In this document: positions 7,803-16,133 of the stretch, one piece after another
Numbering within the stretch: position 1 is the stretch's first letter
Layout: the number at the start of each line of letters is the position of its first letter
Assembly (NCBI RefSeq): GCF_036013745.1
Contig: NZ_CP107880.1
Span: 1-64,000, forward strand
From: Streptomyces sp. NBC_00483
GTDB lineage: Bacteria; Actinomycetota; Actinomycetes; Streptomycetales; Streptomycetaceae
Length of the DNA stretch: 64,000 nucleotides
Reading direction: 5' to 3'
The notes under the pieces: generated by a model
What the model was told of the DNA's origin: nothing
What the model saw: the letters and a program-made list of their open reading frames with translations, nothing else
The model's database searches: none
Position numbers and translations under genes: made by a program

Positions 7803-8155
7803 CTGTGTCCCCGGGCGTGCGCGCGTGCCCATCGGACCAGGACGATCCCGAAGGCGCAGAGGACGAGCGGCGCGACGCCTGCCCACCACGTGGCTTTGAA
7901 GGCGAAGATCCCGATCAGGCCGAGGATTTCCGCAAGGACGGCGCCGCAGAGGGTGACCCGGGCCGCGCCCCGCTGCACCGCGGCGTTCACACGCGGCAGG
8001 TGCGTGCCGTCGCGGCGCTGCTTGTACCGGCCGTAGAAGGCCGGCCCGATCAGGGCGGCGAAGAGGAGCACCAGGAACGGCCCCTCTGCCCCGTCGGGCA
8101 GCAGGGCGGATATGAGGCTCCCGGAGCCTCTGCCGCTGTGGGCCGGGGTCATCAC
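7799..8155 (-). CDS. Three-helix membrane protein, first gene of the coupled small-gene run
   Basis: 118 residues, the longest clean member. Hydrophobic segments at about 28-42, 68-90 and 92-108, with basic links (YGRYKQRRDG; VRWARAHARGHR). It heads a run of nine minus-strand genes whose stops and starts overlap. The promoter should lie in 8156-8375. In Streptomyces conjugative plasmids the spd (spread) genes are small membrane-protein genes arranged like this, but no traB or other transfer gene is present and no sequence match to Spd proteins is claimed. Confidence 0.62.
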   Translation of the reverse strand: MMTPAHSGRGSGSLISALLPDGAEGPFLVLLFAALIGPAFYGRYKQRRDGTHLPRVNAAVQRGAARVTLCGAVLAEILGLIGIFAFKATWWAGVAPLVLCAFGIVLVRWARAHARGHR

Positions 8156-8375
8156 GTGCTGTCTTTCCGCTCGATAAGCCCCCGGCTGTCGATGTGTCCG
8201 GGGGACGCTAGGCGGCGGGCCGGACGCGGCGGAAATTGATCATGGGTGTTCGTTGCATGTCTCACACGGTTCGCCGGCCGAGCGCCTCGATCGCGAGTAG
8301 ACGCAGCAGACCCGCAAGATCGCCCGACACCCGCAGTCGCCGCAGCGACAGGCCGCTCTTCCATCGCGTCGGTGA

Positions 8376-8816
8376 GTTCAGCGCGTAGCGCGCGGCTCGG
8401 TCTCCGATGCAGCCGGTCTCGCGCAGGTGGACGCCCTGTGCGGTTACTTGACGCCGTCGGCCGGCCGTCTGCCCCGCTACTGGCCGGAAGTTCCCCTGTG
8501 GATGCCGTCGATGGGCGAGCGCCTCGACGCTGCCCTCGCGCTGGATGCGGCCGGGGCCACGGGCCCCGACCAGCGGCTGCTGCGCATCCTGCTCCGCGGC
8601 GACCAGGCCGCGTTCGAGCAGGCGCTGCACGAACGGCTCGTCACCCACCGAAGCGCCGCCGGTGAAGAGGCCGGGCCCGAGAGCCTGCTCCCCCTGGGCG
8701 CGATCGGTCTGTCCGTGCTGGCCGTGCAGGTCCACGGCTGGGACCTGCAGACGACCTCTGCCTATCTGCCCGCCTCCCTCCTGCAGGCGCCCACCCCGGC
8801 TCCGAGCCCGACCTGA
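8376..8816 (+). pseudogene. Imm49-like immunity protein, C-terminal part
   Basis: The open frame gives ARGSVSDAAGLAQVDALCGY, a middle helical part and the ending LLPLGAIGLSVLAVQVHGWD then YLPASLL, which resembles the C-terminal half of Imm49-type proteins found beside polymorphic toxins. A stop at 8373-8375 closes the frame on the left, and no matching N-terminal half is seen. The family call comes from memory of the LLPLG and HGW-type ending, so confidence is moderate. An internal GTG at 8427 could still start a short product. Confidence 0.42.
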
Positions 8817-8817
8817 A

Positions 8818-9573
8818 TTACAGGTGGGCGGTGAGGAGATTGGCGTCGAGTGGGCCCAGGTCGGCAGTGTGACGGGCGCGGGCGTAGCCGGTCAGTATCC
8901 GTTTGGCGGCGATCATTGATTCCTGGGAGCGGCGGCCGAGGAGACGCGTCCAGGCGGTGACCGCGCGGTCGAGGTCCTCTTCGGGCACGGTGTCGTGCAG
9001 GAAGTCGATCCGGTGCGCGGTGGCGGCGTCGAACTCGCGGCTGGTCAGCATGAGTTCGCGGATGCGGGAGACTCCGACCTCGGTGATGAGGCGGCCGGTG
9101 GCCCCTCCCCATGCGGGCGGCAGTCCGAGGCCTACTTCGGGCATGCGGTAGCGGCTGGTGTCGGCGCCGACGCGGAGGTCGCAGTAGGAGACGAGGGCGA
9201 GGCCGGCACCGGTGACCCGGCCGTGGAGGCGCGCGATGGTGATGGCGTCGGTGGTCTCCAGTGCCTGACAGAGCCGGAAGCCCTTGTCGACGATGCGGCG
9301 CAGGGCCGCGCCGGTCGGGTCGGCCTTGCGTGCGTCGGCGAACTCGCTGCGGTCGGCTCCCAGGCAGAAGTCGTCGGCCAGCGAGGACAGGACCAGGACC
9401 TTCACGTCGGTGCGCTCGGTGAGGCTGTCGAGCAGTCGCAGGAGGTCGTCGATGGCGGCGACGTCGAGGACGGCGTCCGTGCGGCCGGCGTGGAGCCGGG
9501 CGTGCAGGACGGGCCCGTCCTGGTCGAGGTGGAGGGTTTTGTAGCCGTCGGAGGGCTGGAGGTGGTCGGTCAT
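8818..9573 (-). CDS. Enoyl-CoA hydratase/isomerase (crotonase) family protein
   Basis: 251 residues. Crotonase core seen: VLSSLADDFCLGADRSEF (oxyanion-loop region, LGAD), then HGRVTGAGLALVSYCDLRVG and the usual YRMPEVGLGLPPAWGG. The second active-site acid usual in hydratases is not obvious (GVSRIRELMLT region), so isomerase, hydrolase or other crotonase chemistry is possible. ATG overlaps the stop of the upstream P450 (ATGA), so it is the last gene of the conservon operon. Confidence 0.88.
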   Translation of the reverse strand: MTDHLQPSDGYKTLHLDQDGPVLHARLHAGRTDAVLDVAAIDDLLRLLDSLTERTDVKVLVLSSLADDFCLGADRSEFADARKADPTGAALRRIVDKGFRLCQALETTDAITIARLHGRVTGAGLALVSYCDLRVGADTSRYRMPEVGLGLPPAWGGATGRLITEVGVSRIRELMLTSREFDAATAHRIDFLHDTVPEEDLDRAVTAWTRLLGRRSQESMIAAKRILTGYARARHTADLGPLDANLLTAHL

Positions 9574-10820
9574 GCGAGGGTGAGGTCCAGGTTCAGGAGG
9601 CGGCGGAAGGCGACGCGGGGCGCCCAGGTGGGCGGGCGTACGAGGGTGGGGCGGGGGATGCGGCGGGTGAGTTGGGTGATGAGGGTCTGTGCTTCCAGGC
9701 GGACCAGGGGGGCGCCGAGGCAGTAGTGGACGCCGCCGCTGAAGGCGAGGTGGCCCCCGGGGTTTCGGTGCGGGTTGTAGGTGGCGGGGTCGGCGTGCCG
9801 GTGCGGGTCGTGGTGGGCGGCGCCGATCAGGAGGTGGGCCATCTCGCCCTCGCGGATGTGGCGGCCGGCCAGGCGCATGTCGTGGGAGGCGACGCGGCTG
9901 ATGACGTGGGTGGGTGGGTCGTAGCGCAGGCTCTCCTCCACGGCGCCCGGGACGAGTTCGGGGTCGGCGGCGACCGCGTCCCAGTGCAGGGGGTGTTCGA
10001 CGAGGTGGAGGACCGCTTGGGACAGCAGGGTCGCGGTGGTCTCCAGCGCGGCCAGCAGGACGAAGCGGGCCAGGTGGTAGACCTGGTGGTCGGCCTGGTC
10101 GCGGTCGGTTTCGAGGGTGTCCCAGGTGCGGATCCACTGCGAGACGGGGTCGTCTCCCGGGCGGGCGCGGCGAGCGCGGACGAGGTCGGTGAAGTACGTG
10201 CGCAGTTCCACGGTTGCGGCGTCGGAGCGGGCGAGCTGGCTCGCGGTCGGCAGGAGTTCCTGGGTGAACACCTGGTCGTGGGTGAGCTCGCGCAGCCGGG
10301 GCCAGTCGGCGCGGGGTAAACCCAGCCAGTGTCCGACCGTGGCGATGGGGAGCTCCTCGCCGACCAGGGCTGCGAAGTCGGCCTCCCCGTGGCGGAGTTG
10401 TTCGTGGAATGTGTCGAGGAGGCGGTCGGTGGCTGTCGTGATCACGGGGAGGAGACGGCCGATGGCGGCGCGGTCGAAACCGTCGGCCGCCCGGCGTATT
10501 CGGGCGTGTTCCGGCCCGTTGAGGTTGGGCAGGGCGTGGCTCATCTCCTGCGAGGACGGCGCGGCCCAGCGGGTGCCCCGGCCCTGCCGCTCGCGCCAGC
10601 GCCGGTCGGGTTCGCACCACTGCCGGTCGCGCAGGACCTGGTCGCACTCGGCGAACCCGGTGACCAGGTGGCCGCCCCAGGGTGCGGGGCTGACCGGTCC
10701 TGATGCAGCGAGTTCGGCGTAGTGAGGGAGTGGATTTGCCTGCCCCTGGGGGGTGCGCAGGCGCGAGAAGACTCTGACGGTGGCGCGGCGAAGATCCTGC
10801 GGCAGTACGGCGATTCCCAC
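9570..10820 (-). CDS. Cytochrome P450, CvnF-like position
   Basis: 416 residues with all P450 hallmarks: I-helix AALETTAT near 258-264, ExxR at E296-R299 (EESLRYDPP), and the heme loop FSGGVHYCLGAP with Cys367. GTG start at 10820 with AAGGAG 4 nt upstream. In S. coelicolor one conservon carries an unusual CYP157 (cvnE) followed by a CYP154 (cvnF); the same order here suggests this is the partner P450. Substrate unknown; electrons must come from ferredoxin and reductase encoded elsewhere. Confidence 0.9.
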   Translation of the reverse strand: MGIAVLPQDLRRATVRVFSRLRTPQGQANPLPHYAELAASGPVSPAPWGGHLVTGFAECDQVLRDRQWCEPDRRWRERQGRGTRWAAPSSQEMSHALPNLNGPEHARIRRAADGFDRAAIGRLLPVITTATDRLLDTFHEQLRHGEADFAALVGEELPIATVGHWLGLPRADWPRLRELTHDQVFTQELLPTASQLARSDAATVELRTYFTDLVRARRARPGDDPVSQWIRTWDTLETDRDQADHQVYHLARFVLLAALETTATLLSQAVLHLVEHPLHWDAVAADPELVPGAVEESLRYDPPTHVISRVASHDMRLAGRHIREGEMAHLLIGAAHHDPHRHADPATYNPHRNPGGHLAFSGGVHYCLGAPLVRLEAQTLITQLTRRIPRPTLVRPPTWAPRVAFRRLLNLDLTLA

Positions 10821-10909
10821 TGTGCTCCTTTCCGAGCATCAGCCGCCATGGATACCCACAAGATCATTTGAGTATCCAATGGCACCGCAGGAAAGTGGAG
10901 TTGCCTGCG

Positions 10910-12340
10910 TCACTCGCCCCTGGTCCATGCCACGAAGCGGCTGAACAGTCCCGCCTTGCGCTTTTTGCCCTGGCCGGACTCGTCATCGACGCCGGCTCCG
11001 GTGGAAGCGGAGGCGGCCGGCTCGGCCGCGGGCGGCTGGAGGCCGGGCGTGGGCCGGGACACCGCCGGGGCGGCGGACTCGTACGGGGCGGAGGCGGTGG
11101 AGACGGCCCGTGGGGAGAAGCGCACGGGCAACGCGGCCAGCGCGCGGCTCCACGGCGAGGGCACCCAGTCGAGCGCCGAGAAGGGCCTGTCGAGCTCCAG
11201 GTCGGGCAGCCGGTTGAGCAGGCACTCGACCGCCGTCACCGCGATCAGCAGCGCCGGGTCCTTCGCCGGACACGCGTGGGGTCCCGCCCCGAACGCGAGA
11301 TGGGCCTTCGAGTTGAGCTGGGCCCGGTGCTCGGTCAGCCGCGGATCCGTGTTGGCCGCGGCGAACGAGATGAGCACCGGATCGCCGGCCCGCAGCCTCC
11401 GCTCGCCGAGTTCGATGTCCACCGTCGGGTAGTGACCGGCGTAGTTGGCGATCGGCGCGTAGGACCACAGGGCCTGGGAGACGGCGTCCTCGACCGGAAG
11501 GCCGGTGGGCCAGTCCTCCCCCAGGTACAGGGCGGCGCTGGTGCCGATGGCCGCGGCGAGCGGCGCGGTGCCGCCGGAGAGCAGCGTGACGAGCTGCTGG
11601 AGCACGGCCTCGTCGGCCTCGGCCCGGTCGCTGGTGAGGAGGGTGTGCTGGCGGATCAGCTCGGTGGTGAGGTCGTCGCCCGGCCGGCGGTGCTTGAGCG
11701 CGATCAGCTCGGCGAGCGCCTGGCCGAGGATCTGGTCCGCGCCGGCGGCGCCCTCGAAGATGCCGGAGATCCCGGTGATGACCCGGTCGCCGATCTCGGG
11801 AGGGCAGCCGAACAGGTGGGAGAAGACCAGCAGGGGCAGGGGGCCGGCGTACTCGGCCATGAGCTCGGCGCGGCCGTGCCGGTCCGAGCTGAAGCCGCTG
11901 ATGAGGTAGTCGGCGGAGGCCTGGGTCTGGCGGATCAGCGCACGCTCGTCCACGGTGGCCAGGGCAGCGGTGACGGCCTGGCGCAGCTTGGCGTGGTCGG
12001 CACCGTCGGCGAACAGGGCGTTGCGCCGCCAGGCCATCATCGGCAGGGCCGGGCTGTCGGCCGGCACCCGCCCCTCGTTCAGCGCGTTCCAGCGGCGCGC
12101 GTCGCGCGGGAAGGTGGCCGGGTTCTGCAGGATGTGCAGGGCGGCGTCGTAGCTGGTGACGAGTTCGGCCTCGACGCCGGGGGCGATGTCGACGGGCGCG
12201 CTGGGCCCGGCCTGTCGCAGGTGCGCGTAGTAGGCCTCGGGGTTGGCCGCGAAATCGGTCCCGTACAGCTGGGTGTTGCCGCCCTGGGTGTGCGCGGGGC
12301 AGCCGGGCGGTATCAGGCGGGGGTCGGTCGGCTGGGACAT
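10910..12340 (-). CDS. cvnE: Conservon cytochrome P450 (CvnE type, CYP157-like) lacking ExxR
   Basis: 476 residues. The heme loop is FGAGPHACPAKDP with Cys357. The K-helix ExxR is absent: the aligned stretch reads VSQALWSYAP (S288-W292). CYP157 enzymes of Streptomyces conservons are known for replacing ExxR with an EQSLW-like sequence, and here even the Glu is gone. A Pro/Ala-rich linker and basic tail (GQGKKRKAGLFSRF) extend beyond residue 410. It lies 10 nt after cvnD in the order cvnA-B-C-D-E. Catalytic competence is uncertain. Confidence 0.92.
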   Translation of the reverse strand: MSQPTDPRLIPPGCPAHTQGGNTQLYGTDFAANPEAYYAHLRQAGPSAPVDIAPGVEAELVTSYDAALHILQNPATFPRDARRWNALNEGRVPADSPALPMMAWRRNALFADGADHAKLRQAVTAALATVDERALIRQTQASADYLISGFSSDRHGRAELMAEYAGPLPLLVFSHLFGCPPEIGDRVITGISGIFEGAAGADQILGQALAELIALKHRRPGDDLTTELIRQHTLLTSDRAEADEAVLQQLVTLLSGGTAPLAAAIGTSAALYLGEDWPTGLPVEDAVSQALWSYAPIANYAGHYPTVDIELGERRLRAGDPVLISFAAANTDPRLTEHRAQLNSKAHLAFGAGPHACPAKDPALLIAVTAVECLLNRLPDLELDRPFSALDWVPSPWSRALAALPVRFSPRAVSTASAPYESAAPAVSRPTPGLQPPAAEPAASASTGAGVDDESGQGKKRKAGLFSRFVAWTRGE

Positions 12341-12350
12341 GCAGGGGCTC

Positions 12351-12914
12351 CTAGGCGGCGAGCTGGGTCATGAGGTGCTGCACGAGGGTGATCAGTGCCT
12401 CGGCGGAGGAACGCTCGTCGCGTACGTCGCACCGCACGATCGGGGTCTCGGGGTGGAGGTTCAGTGCCTCGTGCACCTCCTTGAGGGCGTACTCGGTGCC
12501 GCCCGCGAAGGAGTTCACACCGACCGTGTAGGTGAGACCGAAGGACTCGACGAGGTCGAGGACGGCGAAGGACTCGTCGATGCGCGCGGGGTCGACCAGG
12601 ACGAGCGCGCCCAGTGCGCCGCGCGAGAGGTCCTCCCACATTTCGGTGAACCGCTCCTGGCCGGGCGTGCCGAACAGGTAGAGGACCAGGCTGTCGGAGA
12701 GGGTGAGGCGGCCGAAGTCCATGGCCACGGTGGTGGTCGTCTTGTTCGGTGTGTTGGTGAGGTCGTCGAGCCCCACACTGGCCATCGTGATCTGCTCTTC
12801 GGTCCGCAGCGGTTTGATCTCCGAGAGACTGCCGATGCAGGTGGTTTTCCCCACGCCGAAATGGCCCACGATGAGCACCTTCACGGCCTGGCTGACAGAG
12901 GGATCCAGGTACAC
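12351..12914 (-). CDS. cvnD: Conservon small GTP-binding protein CvnD
   Basis: 187 residues. G1/P-loop GHFGVGKTT at about 17-25, a T-rich switch region (NKTTTTVAMDFG), G3-like FGTPGQERF at about 81-89 (TPGQ in place of DxxG), and VNSFAGG where NKxD would lie, as usual in this family. GTG start at 12914 sits one base after the cvnC stop. CvnD proteins act with the CvnA sensor-kinase-like protein at the membrane as a GPCR-like signalling complex in the published conservon model. Confidence 0.93.
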   Translation of the reverse strand: MYLDPSVSQAVKVLIVGHFGVGKTTCIGSLSEIKPLRTEEQITMASVGLDDLTNTPNKTTTTVAMDFGRLTLSDSLVLYLFGTPGQERFTEMWEDLSRGALGALVLVDPARIDESFAVLDLVESFGLTYTVGVNSFAGGTEYALKEVHEALNLHPETPIVRCDVRDERSSAEALITLVQHLMTQLAA

Positions 12915-12915
12915 G

Positions 12916-13299
12916 TCACACTCCGAATTTCTTCTGCAGGCCGGTGCGCACAGCACGGACGAGGTCGATGTCCACCAGTTCGGCGGCCGGGACCGGCTGG
13001 CGGACGTCGAGCAGGCCGGCCTCCGCGAGTTGGGCCAGCAGGATGCGCACGACGCCGATCGGGAACCGGGTGTGGCCGGCGACCTCGGCGACGGACAGGA
13101 CTCCGCCGGTGACCACTTCCATGACCCTGCGGGCCTCGGGTGTCAGGGCGCGCAGGGCGGCCTCGGACCCGTCGGCAGAGGTCACCATCGCGGTGTGCTC
13201 GAATTCGTGCTCGGGGGGCAGGGACCGCCCGTTCGTGATCACGAAGAGCGGGACGAGGTCGGACGTCAGCTCGAGGTCCGGACCGCTGGGCTCAGACAT
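12916..13299 (-). CDS. cvnC: Conservon DUF742 protein CvnC
   Basis: 127 residues. Typical DUF742: LVPLFVITNGRS near the start, then a winged-helix-like region (GGVLSVAEVAGHTRFPIGVV RILLAQL) and the end DIDLVRAVRTGLQKKFGV. ATG at 13299 overlaps the last 8 bases of cvnB. Predicted to bind the other Cvn proteins; its role is adaptor-like. Confidence 0.92.
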   Translation of the reverse strand: MSEPSGPDLELTSDLVPLFVITNGRSLPPEHEFEHTAMVTSADGSEAALRALTPEARRVMEVVTGGVLSVAEVAGHTRFPIGVVRILLAQLAEAGLLDVRQPVPAAELVDIDLVRAVRTGLQKKFGV

Positions 13300-14131
13300 T
13301 GCCGGGCACCCTGCCGGCCCCGGCAGAGGCCGCGATCCTGAGCTCTGCCGCATGCAGCTGGGACGTCAGGTGCTCGATGTTGCAGTCGTGGTCGGCGGAG
13401 GCCGCCAGGAGCGCCCCGTCGCCGGCGGCGATGAGGAAGATCCACCCGTGCTGGAACTCGATGGCCGTCTGCTGCCACGCCACGTCCGCGGTCGCGCCCG
13501 CGAACTGCGCGGCCGCCCGGCTGTTGGCGTGGATGCCGGTCATGGCCGCCGAGATCCGGTCGGCGAGATCGCGCGGCAGGCCCGAGGTGCCGCCGCGCGG
13601 CAGGCCGTCGCCGCCCAGCAGCACCGCGTGGCGGGCGCCGGGCACGTCGGCGAGCGCCACATCGAGCTCCTTGAGCACATCGGCCGTCTCCTCACCGGGC
13701 GCCGGCTCGGGGCTGCCGCGCCGGCCTGCCTGCGGACCGTCCACGCGAGGTGCGGACGTCATGTTGTGTCCCAGCCGGGCCACCAGACGGTGCATGCGGT
13801 AACTGATCTGCTGCATGTCCACATGGGGTTCCGCGGCCGCCGCCAGATAGGCGCCCTGACCGGCACCGATCAGGAAGATCCAGCCGTGCTGGAACTCGAT
13901 GATGGTCTGCGTCCAGGACGCGGCCGGCGCGGTTCCGACGAAGGGCGCCGTGGCCCGGCTCAGGGCCTGGATACCGGACATGGCCGTGGAGATGGTCACC
14001 AGGTCCCGCTCGCCGAGGCCCTCGGTGGATGCACGGGGCAGGCCGTCGGCGGACAGCAGGACCGCATGGCGCGCGCCGGGCACGTTGTTAACGATGTCAT
14101 CGAGCATCCATGACAGGTCGGAGGTGCTCAC
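13292..14131 (-). CDS. cvnB: Conservon roadblock/LC7 protein CvnB with two domains
   Basis: 279 residues, about double the usual CvnB length. Two roadblock domains are plainly repeated: residues about 1-115 and 150-270 share VPGARHAVLLxxDGLPR, IEFQHGWIFLIxAG and matching C-terminal helices. A Pro/Gly linker (RRGSPEPAPGEE) separates them. Roadblock proteins normally dimerise and serve as GTPase-activating or scaffold partners of small GTPases such as CvnD, so the fusion may form an intramolecular dimer. GTG start overlaps the cvnA stop (GTGA). Confidence 0.92.
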   Translation of the reverse strand: MSTSDLSWMLDDIVNNVPGARHAVLLSADGLPRASTEGLGERDLVTISTAMSGIQALSRATAPFVGTAPAASWTQTIIEFQHGWIFLIGAGQGAYLAAAAEPHVDMQQISYRMHRLVARLGHNMTSAPRVDGPQAGRRGSPEPAPGEETADVLKELDVALADVPGARHAVLLGGDGLPRGGTSGLPRDLADRISAAMTGIHANSRAAAQFAGATADVAWQQTAIEFQHGWIFLIAAGDGALLAASADHDCNIEHLTSQLHAAELRIAASAGAGRVPGNV

Positions 14132-15342
14132 CGCTCATCAGACCCTTCGCCCAGGGGGGACTCATCGGCGCGGGCTTCAAGGGTGCCGCGCTGGAACGCA
14201 CCCAGGCCCCGGCTGGATGCCCGCGGCCCGGTCTGCGTGGCCTCGTCCACCGGACGGGGCGCACGGCCCGCGGCCGGGGAGGCCGTCGGCGTCTGCCGGG
14301 CAGCACGCTTGGGCAGTCCGTGCGCGGTGCGCTGGGGAGCGACCCCGGACGGGCCCGGGCCCTGCCGCACGGGGGCGGTCGCAGGGTGGGGGGCCGGGGC
14401 GGGAGCGGGAGCCGGCGCCGCGGCCTTGGGGGTCGCCTCTTCCATGGTCCACAACTCCTCGGGCAGTCGGACGACGGCCCGCACTCCGCCGTAGCGGGAG
14501 ACCCCGGTGACGTCCACCCGGAAGCCGTGCTGACGGGCGATCAGGCCGATCACGGGGAAACCGAACTTGGGCTGCGTGCCCAGCTGCTGCAGCCGCGGCG
14601 CCTCGTCGCCGGAGAGCAGGGCGGTCGCCCGCTGCCGGTCCTCGTCGTTCATGCTGACGCCGGCGTCGTCGATGACGATGCAGAGGTTGCCCTGGACACG
14701 CTGGAACGTGACCTCGATCGGAGCGTCGTGCTGCGAGAAGCTCGCCGCGTTGTCCAGCAGCTCGGCGACCGCCAGCGCCACCGGCGTGACCGCGGACGCC
14801 TTGAGGGCGAGACCACTCTGCTGCATGATCGACACGCGCTGGAAGTTGCGGATCTGGCCCTTCGCGTTCTGCACGACGTCGTACACGCTGGCCGGCCGGT
14901 TGCGGCGGCCCAGCGGCGCACCGCACATCACCGCGATGCCCTGTGCCTTGCGTGCCATCTGGGCGTTCGCGTGCGCCACGTCGAGGAGGTCGCTGAGCAC
15001 CTCGTGGCCGCCGTGCTTGCGCTGCACGGTGTCCAGCAGGGCGGTCTGTTCGGCCGCAAGGCTCTGCAGGAAGCTCGCCGCGCCCTTGAGGACGCTCTTC
15101 GTGCTGTCCTCCGCGGCCTCGCGCGCCCCGGCGATGACGCTCTCCCGCTCGGAGCGGGCCGCAGCCAACTCGCCCTGTTGGGCCGCGAGTTGCGCGGTGG
15201 CGCGGCTCAGCTCCTGTTTCTGCGCGGCCTCGGCCTGGCGTCTCTTCGCGGTCACCGCTCGGTTGCGGGTAATGAGTGCGACATTCGCGGCGACGGATAT
15301 CAGCGCAATCGCACCCAGGGTCCACACAAGTGCGTGGGTCAT
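14128..15342 (-). CDS. cvnA: Conservon sensor histidine kinase-like protein CvnA
   Basis: 404 residues from the ATG at 15342, which has GAGAGGTG just upstream; a GTG at 15360 is less likely. One N-terminal transmembrane helix (WTLGAIALISVAANVALI), a long coiled coil (30-110), then a GHKL ATPase: N-box ELLDNAASFS at 194-203 and G1 box DDAGVS at 225-230. A typical phosphoacceptor H-box is not evident. The tail after residue 310 is Pro/Ala-rich and probably disordered. The short extracellular part suggests signals are sensed within the membrane or cytoplasm. First gene of the operon. Confidence 0.92.
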   Translation of the reverse strand: MTHALVWTLGAIALISVAANVALITRNRAVTAKRRQAEAAQKQELSRATAQLAAQQGELAAARSERESVIAGAREAAEDSTKSVLKGAASFLQSLAAEQTALLDTVQRKHGGHEVLSDLLDVAHANAQMARKAQGIAVMCGAPLGRRNRPASVYDVVQNAKGQIRNFQRVSIMQQSGLALKASAVTPVALAVAELLDNAASFSQHDAPIEVTFQRVQGNLCIVIDDAGVSMNDEDRQRATALLSGDEAPRLQQLGTQPKFGFPVIGLIARQHGFRVDVTGVSRYGGVRAVVRLPEELWTMEEATPKAAAPAPAPAPAPHPATAPVRQGPGPSGVAPQRTAHGLPKRAARQTPTASPAAGRAPRPVDEATQTGPRASSRGLGAFQRGTLEARADESPLGEGSDER

Positions 15343-15564
15343 GGACACCTCTCGTGGCACGGGTAGGAGGAACTGGCGACCCGTACCCCCGCTCTCACCC
15401 CGCAGGCACGTGTCAAGTCGGCACGCTGGATGAGTTGATCAAGATCGCCGCCGGGATGCTATCAGGACCGTTTCGCCTCAACCTGCCTGCCCAGCACCCC
15501 TGTTGGAAGATTCCGTTTGGCCCGCCCGGCACCCGAATGATCCCAGCCACACACCCACCAGATT

Positions 15565-15963
15565 TCAGCCAGGTGTGCCCGCGCGGCCCGGGAGGGCTCC
15601 TGCCTCGGCGCTCGCGGCAAGCGGCGAGACGACCGATCGGCACCTTTCACGGCCGCCGTGGACGAGGGCAGGGGCCTCGGTGAGCAGCGTGCCCCTGGCG
15701 GTTTTCGGCAACAGCATTCGGATCGGTCCCGACGGCAGAGGGCAGGTCGGGAAGAGCTCCATCCGCTCCGGGGACCCCATGGCGTGGACCGTCATGCCGG
15801 TCCGCTCCTCGATGCGTGGCTGCGTCAGTACGTCGGCGAACGCGTTCTCGTCCAGCCGCAGGGCGGCCGAGGTCTGGAGGCGTACGGTGCCGCCGCCGGT
15901 GAGCGGCACGCTCCGGCGGGCGTCATCGGCGCTCCCGCGGCGCAGCGGCATGAAGGTGTTCAT
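15565..15963 (-). CDS. Hypothetical protein, weakly supported
   Basis: 132 residues from ATG 15963. Balanced composition in residues 1-100 (TSAALRLDENAFADVLTQPR, then a Met- and Pro-rich segment) looks more coding than the overlapping frames, but the ribosome binding site is poor and no family is recognised. It follows the AraC-type gene on the same strand after 170 bases. Confidence 0.33.
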   Translation of the reverse strand: MNTFMPLRRGSADDARRSVPLTGGGTVRLQTSAALRLDENAFADVLTQPRIEERTGMTVHAMGSPERMELFPTCPLPSGPIRMLLPKTARGTLLTEAPALVHGGRERCRSVVSPLAASAEAGALPGRAGTPG

Positions 15964-16133
15964 GGCCGCATCCACGCGGCGCTCACGGCGCCCGGAGCGG
16001 GCCCGGCGGTGTGCCGTGTCGTCCTCGTCGCGCCACCGCGCCCTGTGTTGGCCGTTGCTCTCCCCGATTCGCTGTGTTTCATGGGGTGCGTCGGAGTGTG
16101 TGCCGGCTCCCCGGGGGGCTGGGTTCCTGGGGG

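Noticed and set aside
6026..8155. Assignment of the small membrane genes as phage holins
   Set aside because: Several have long basic tails and one to three helices, no endolysin or phage gene is near, and nine in a row is not a holin pattern.
8262..8735. Minus-strand frame with a plausible-looking end (LRVSGDLAGLLRLLAIEALG)
   Set aside because: It overlaps the better supported Imm49-like frame and has no recognisable start or family; kept only as a weak alternative.
8818..10839. Single 673-codon frame covering the P450 and the crotonase
   Set aside because: The crotonase frame just continues open upstream inside the P450; ATGA overlap and domain ends show two genes.
10868..12373. Long open plus-strand frame opposite the conservon P450
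   Set aside because: Antisense shadow of cvnE, with Gly/Arg-rich residues and no motif.
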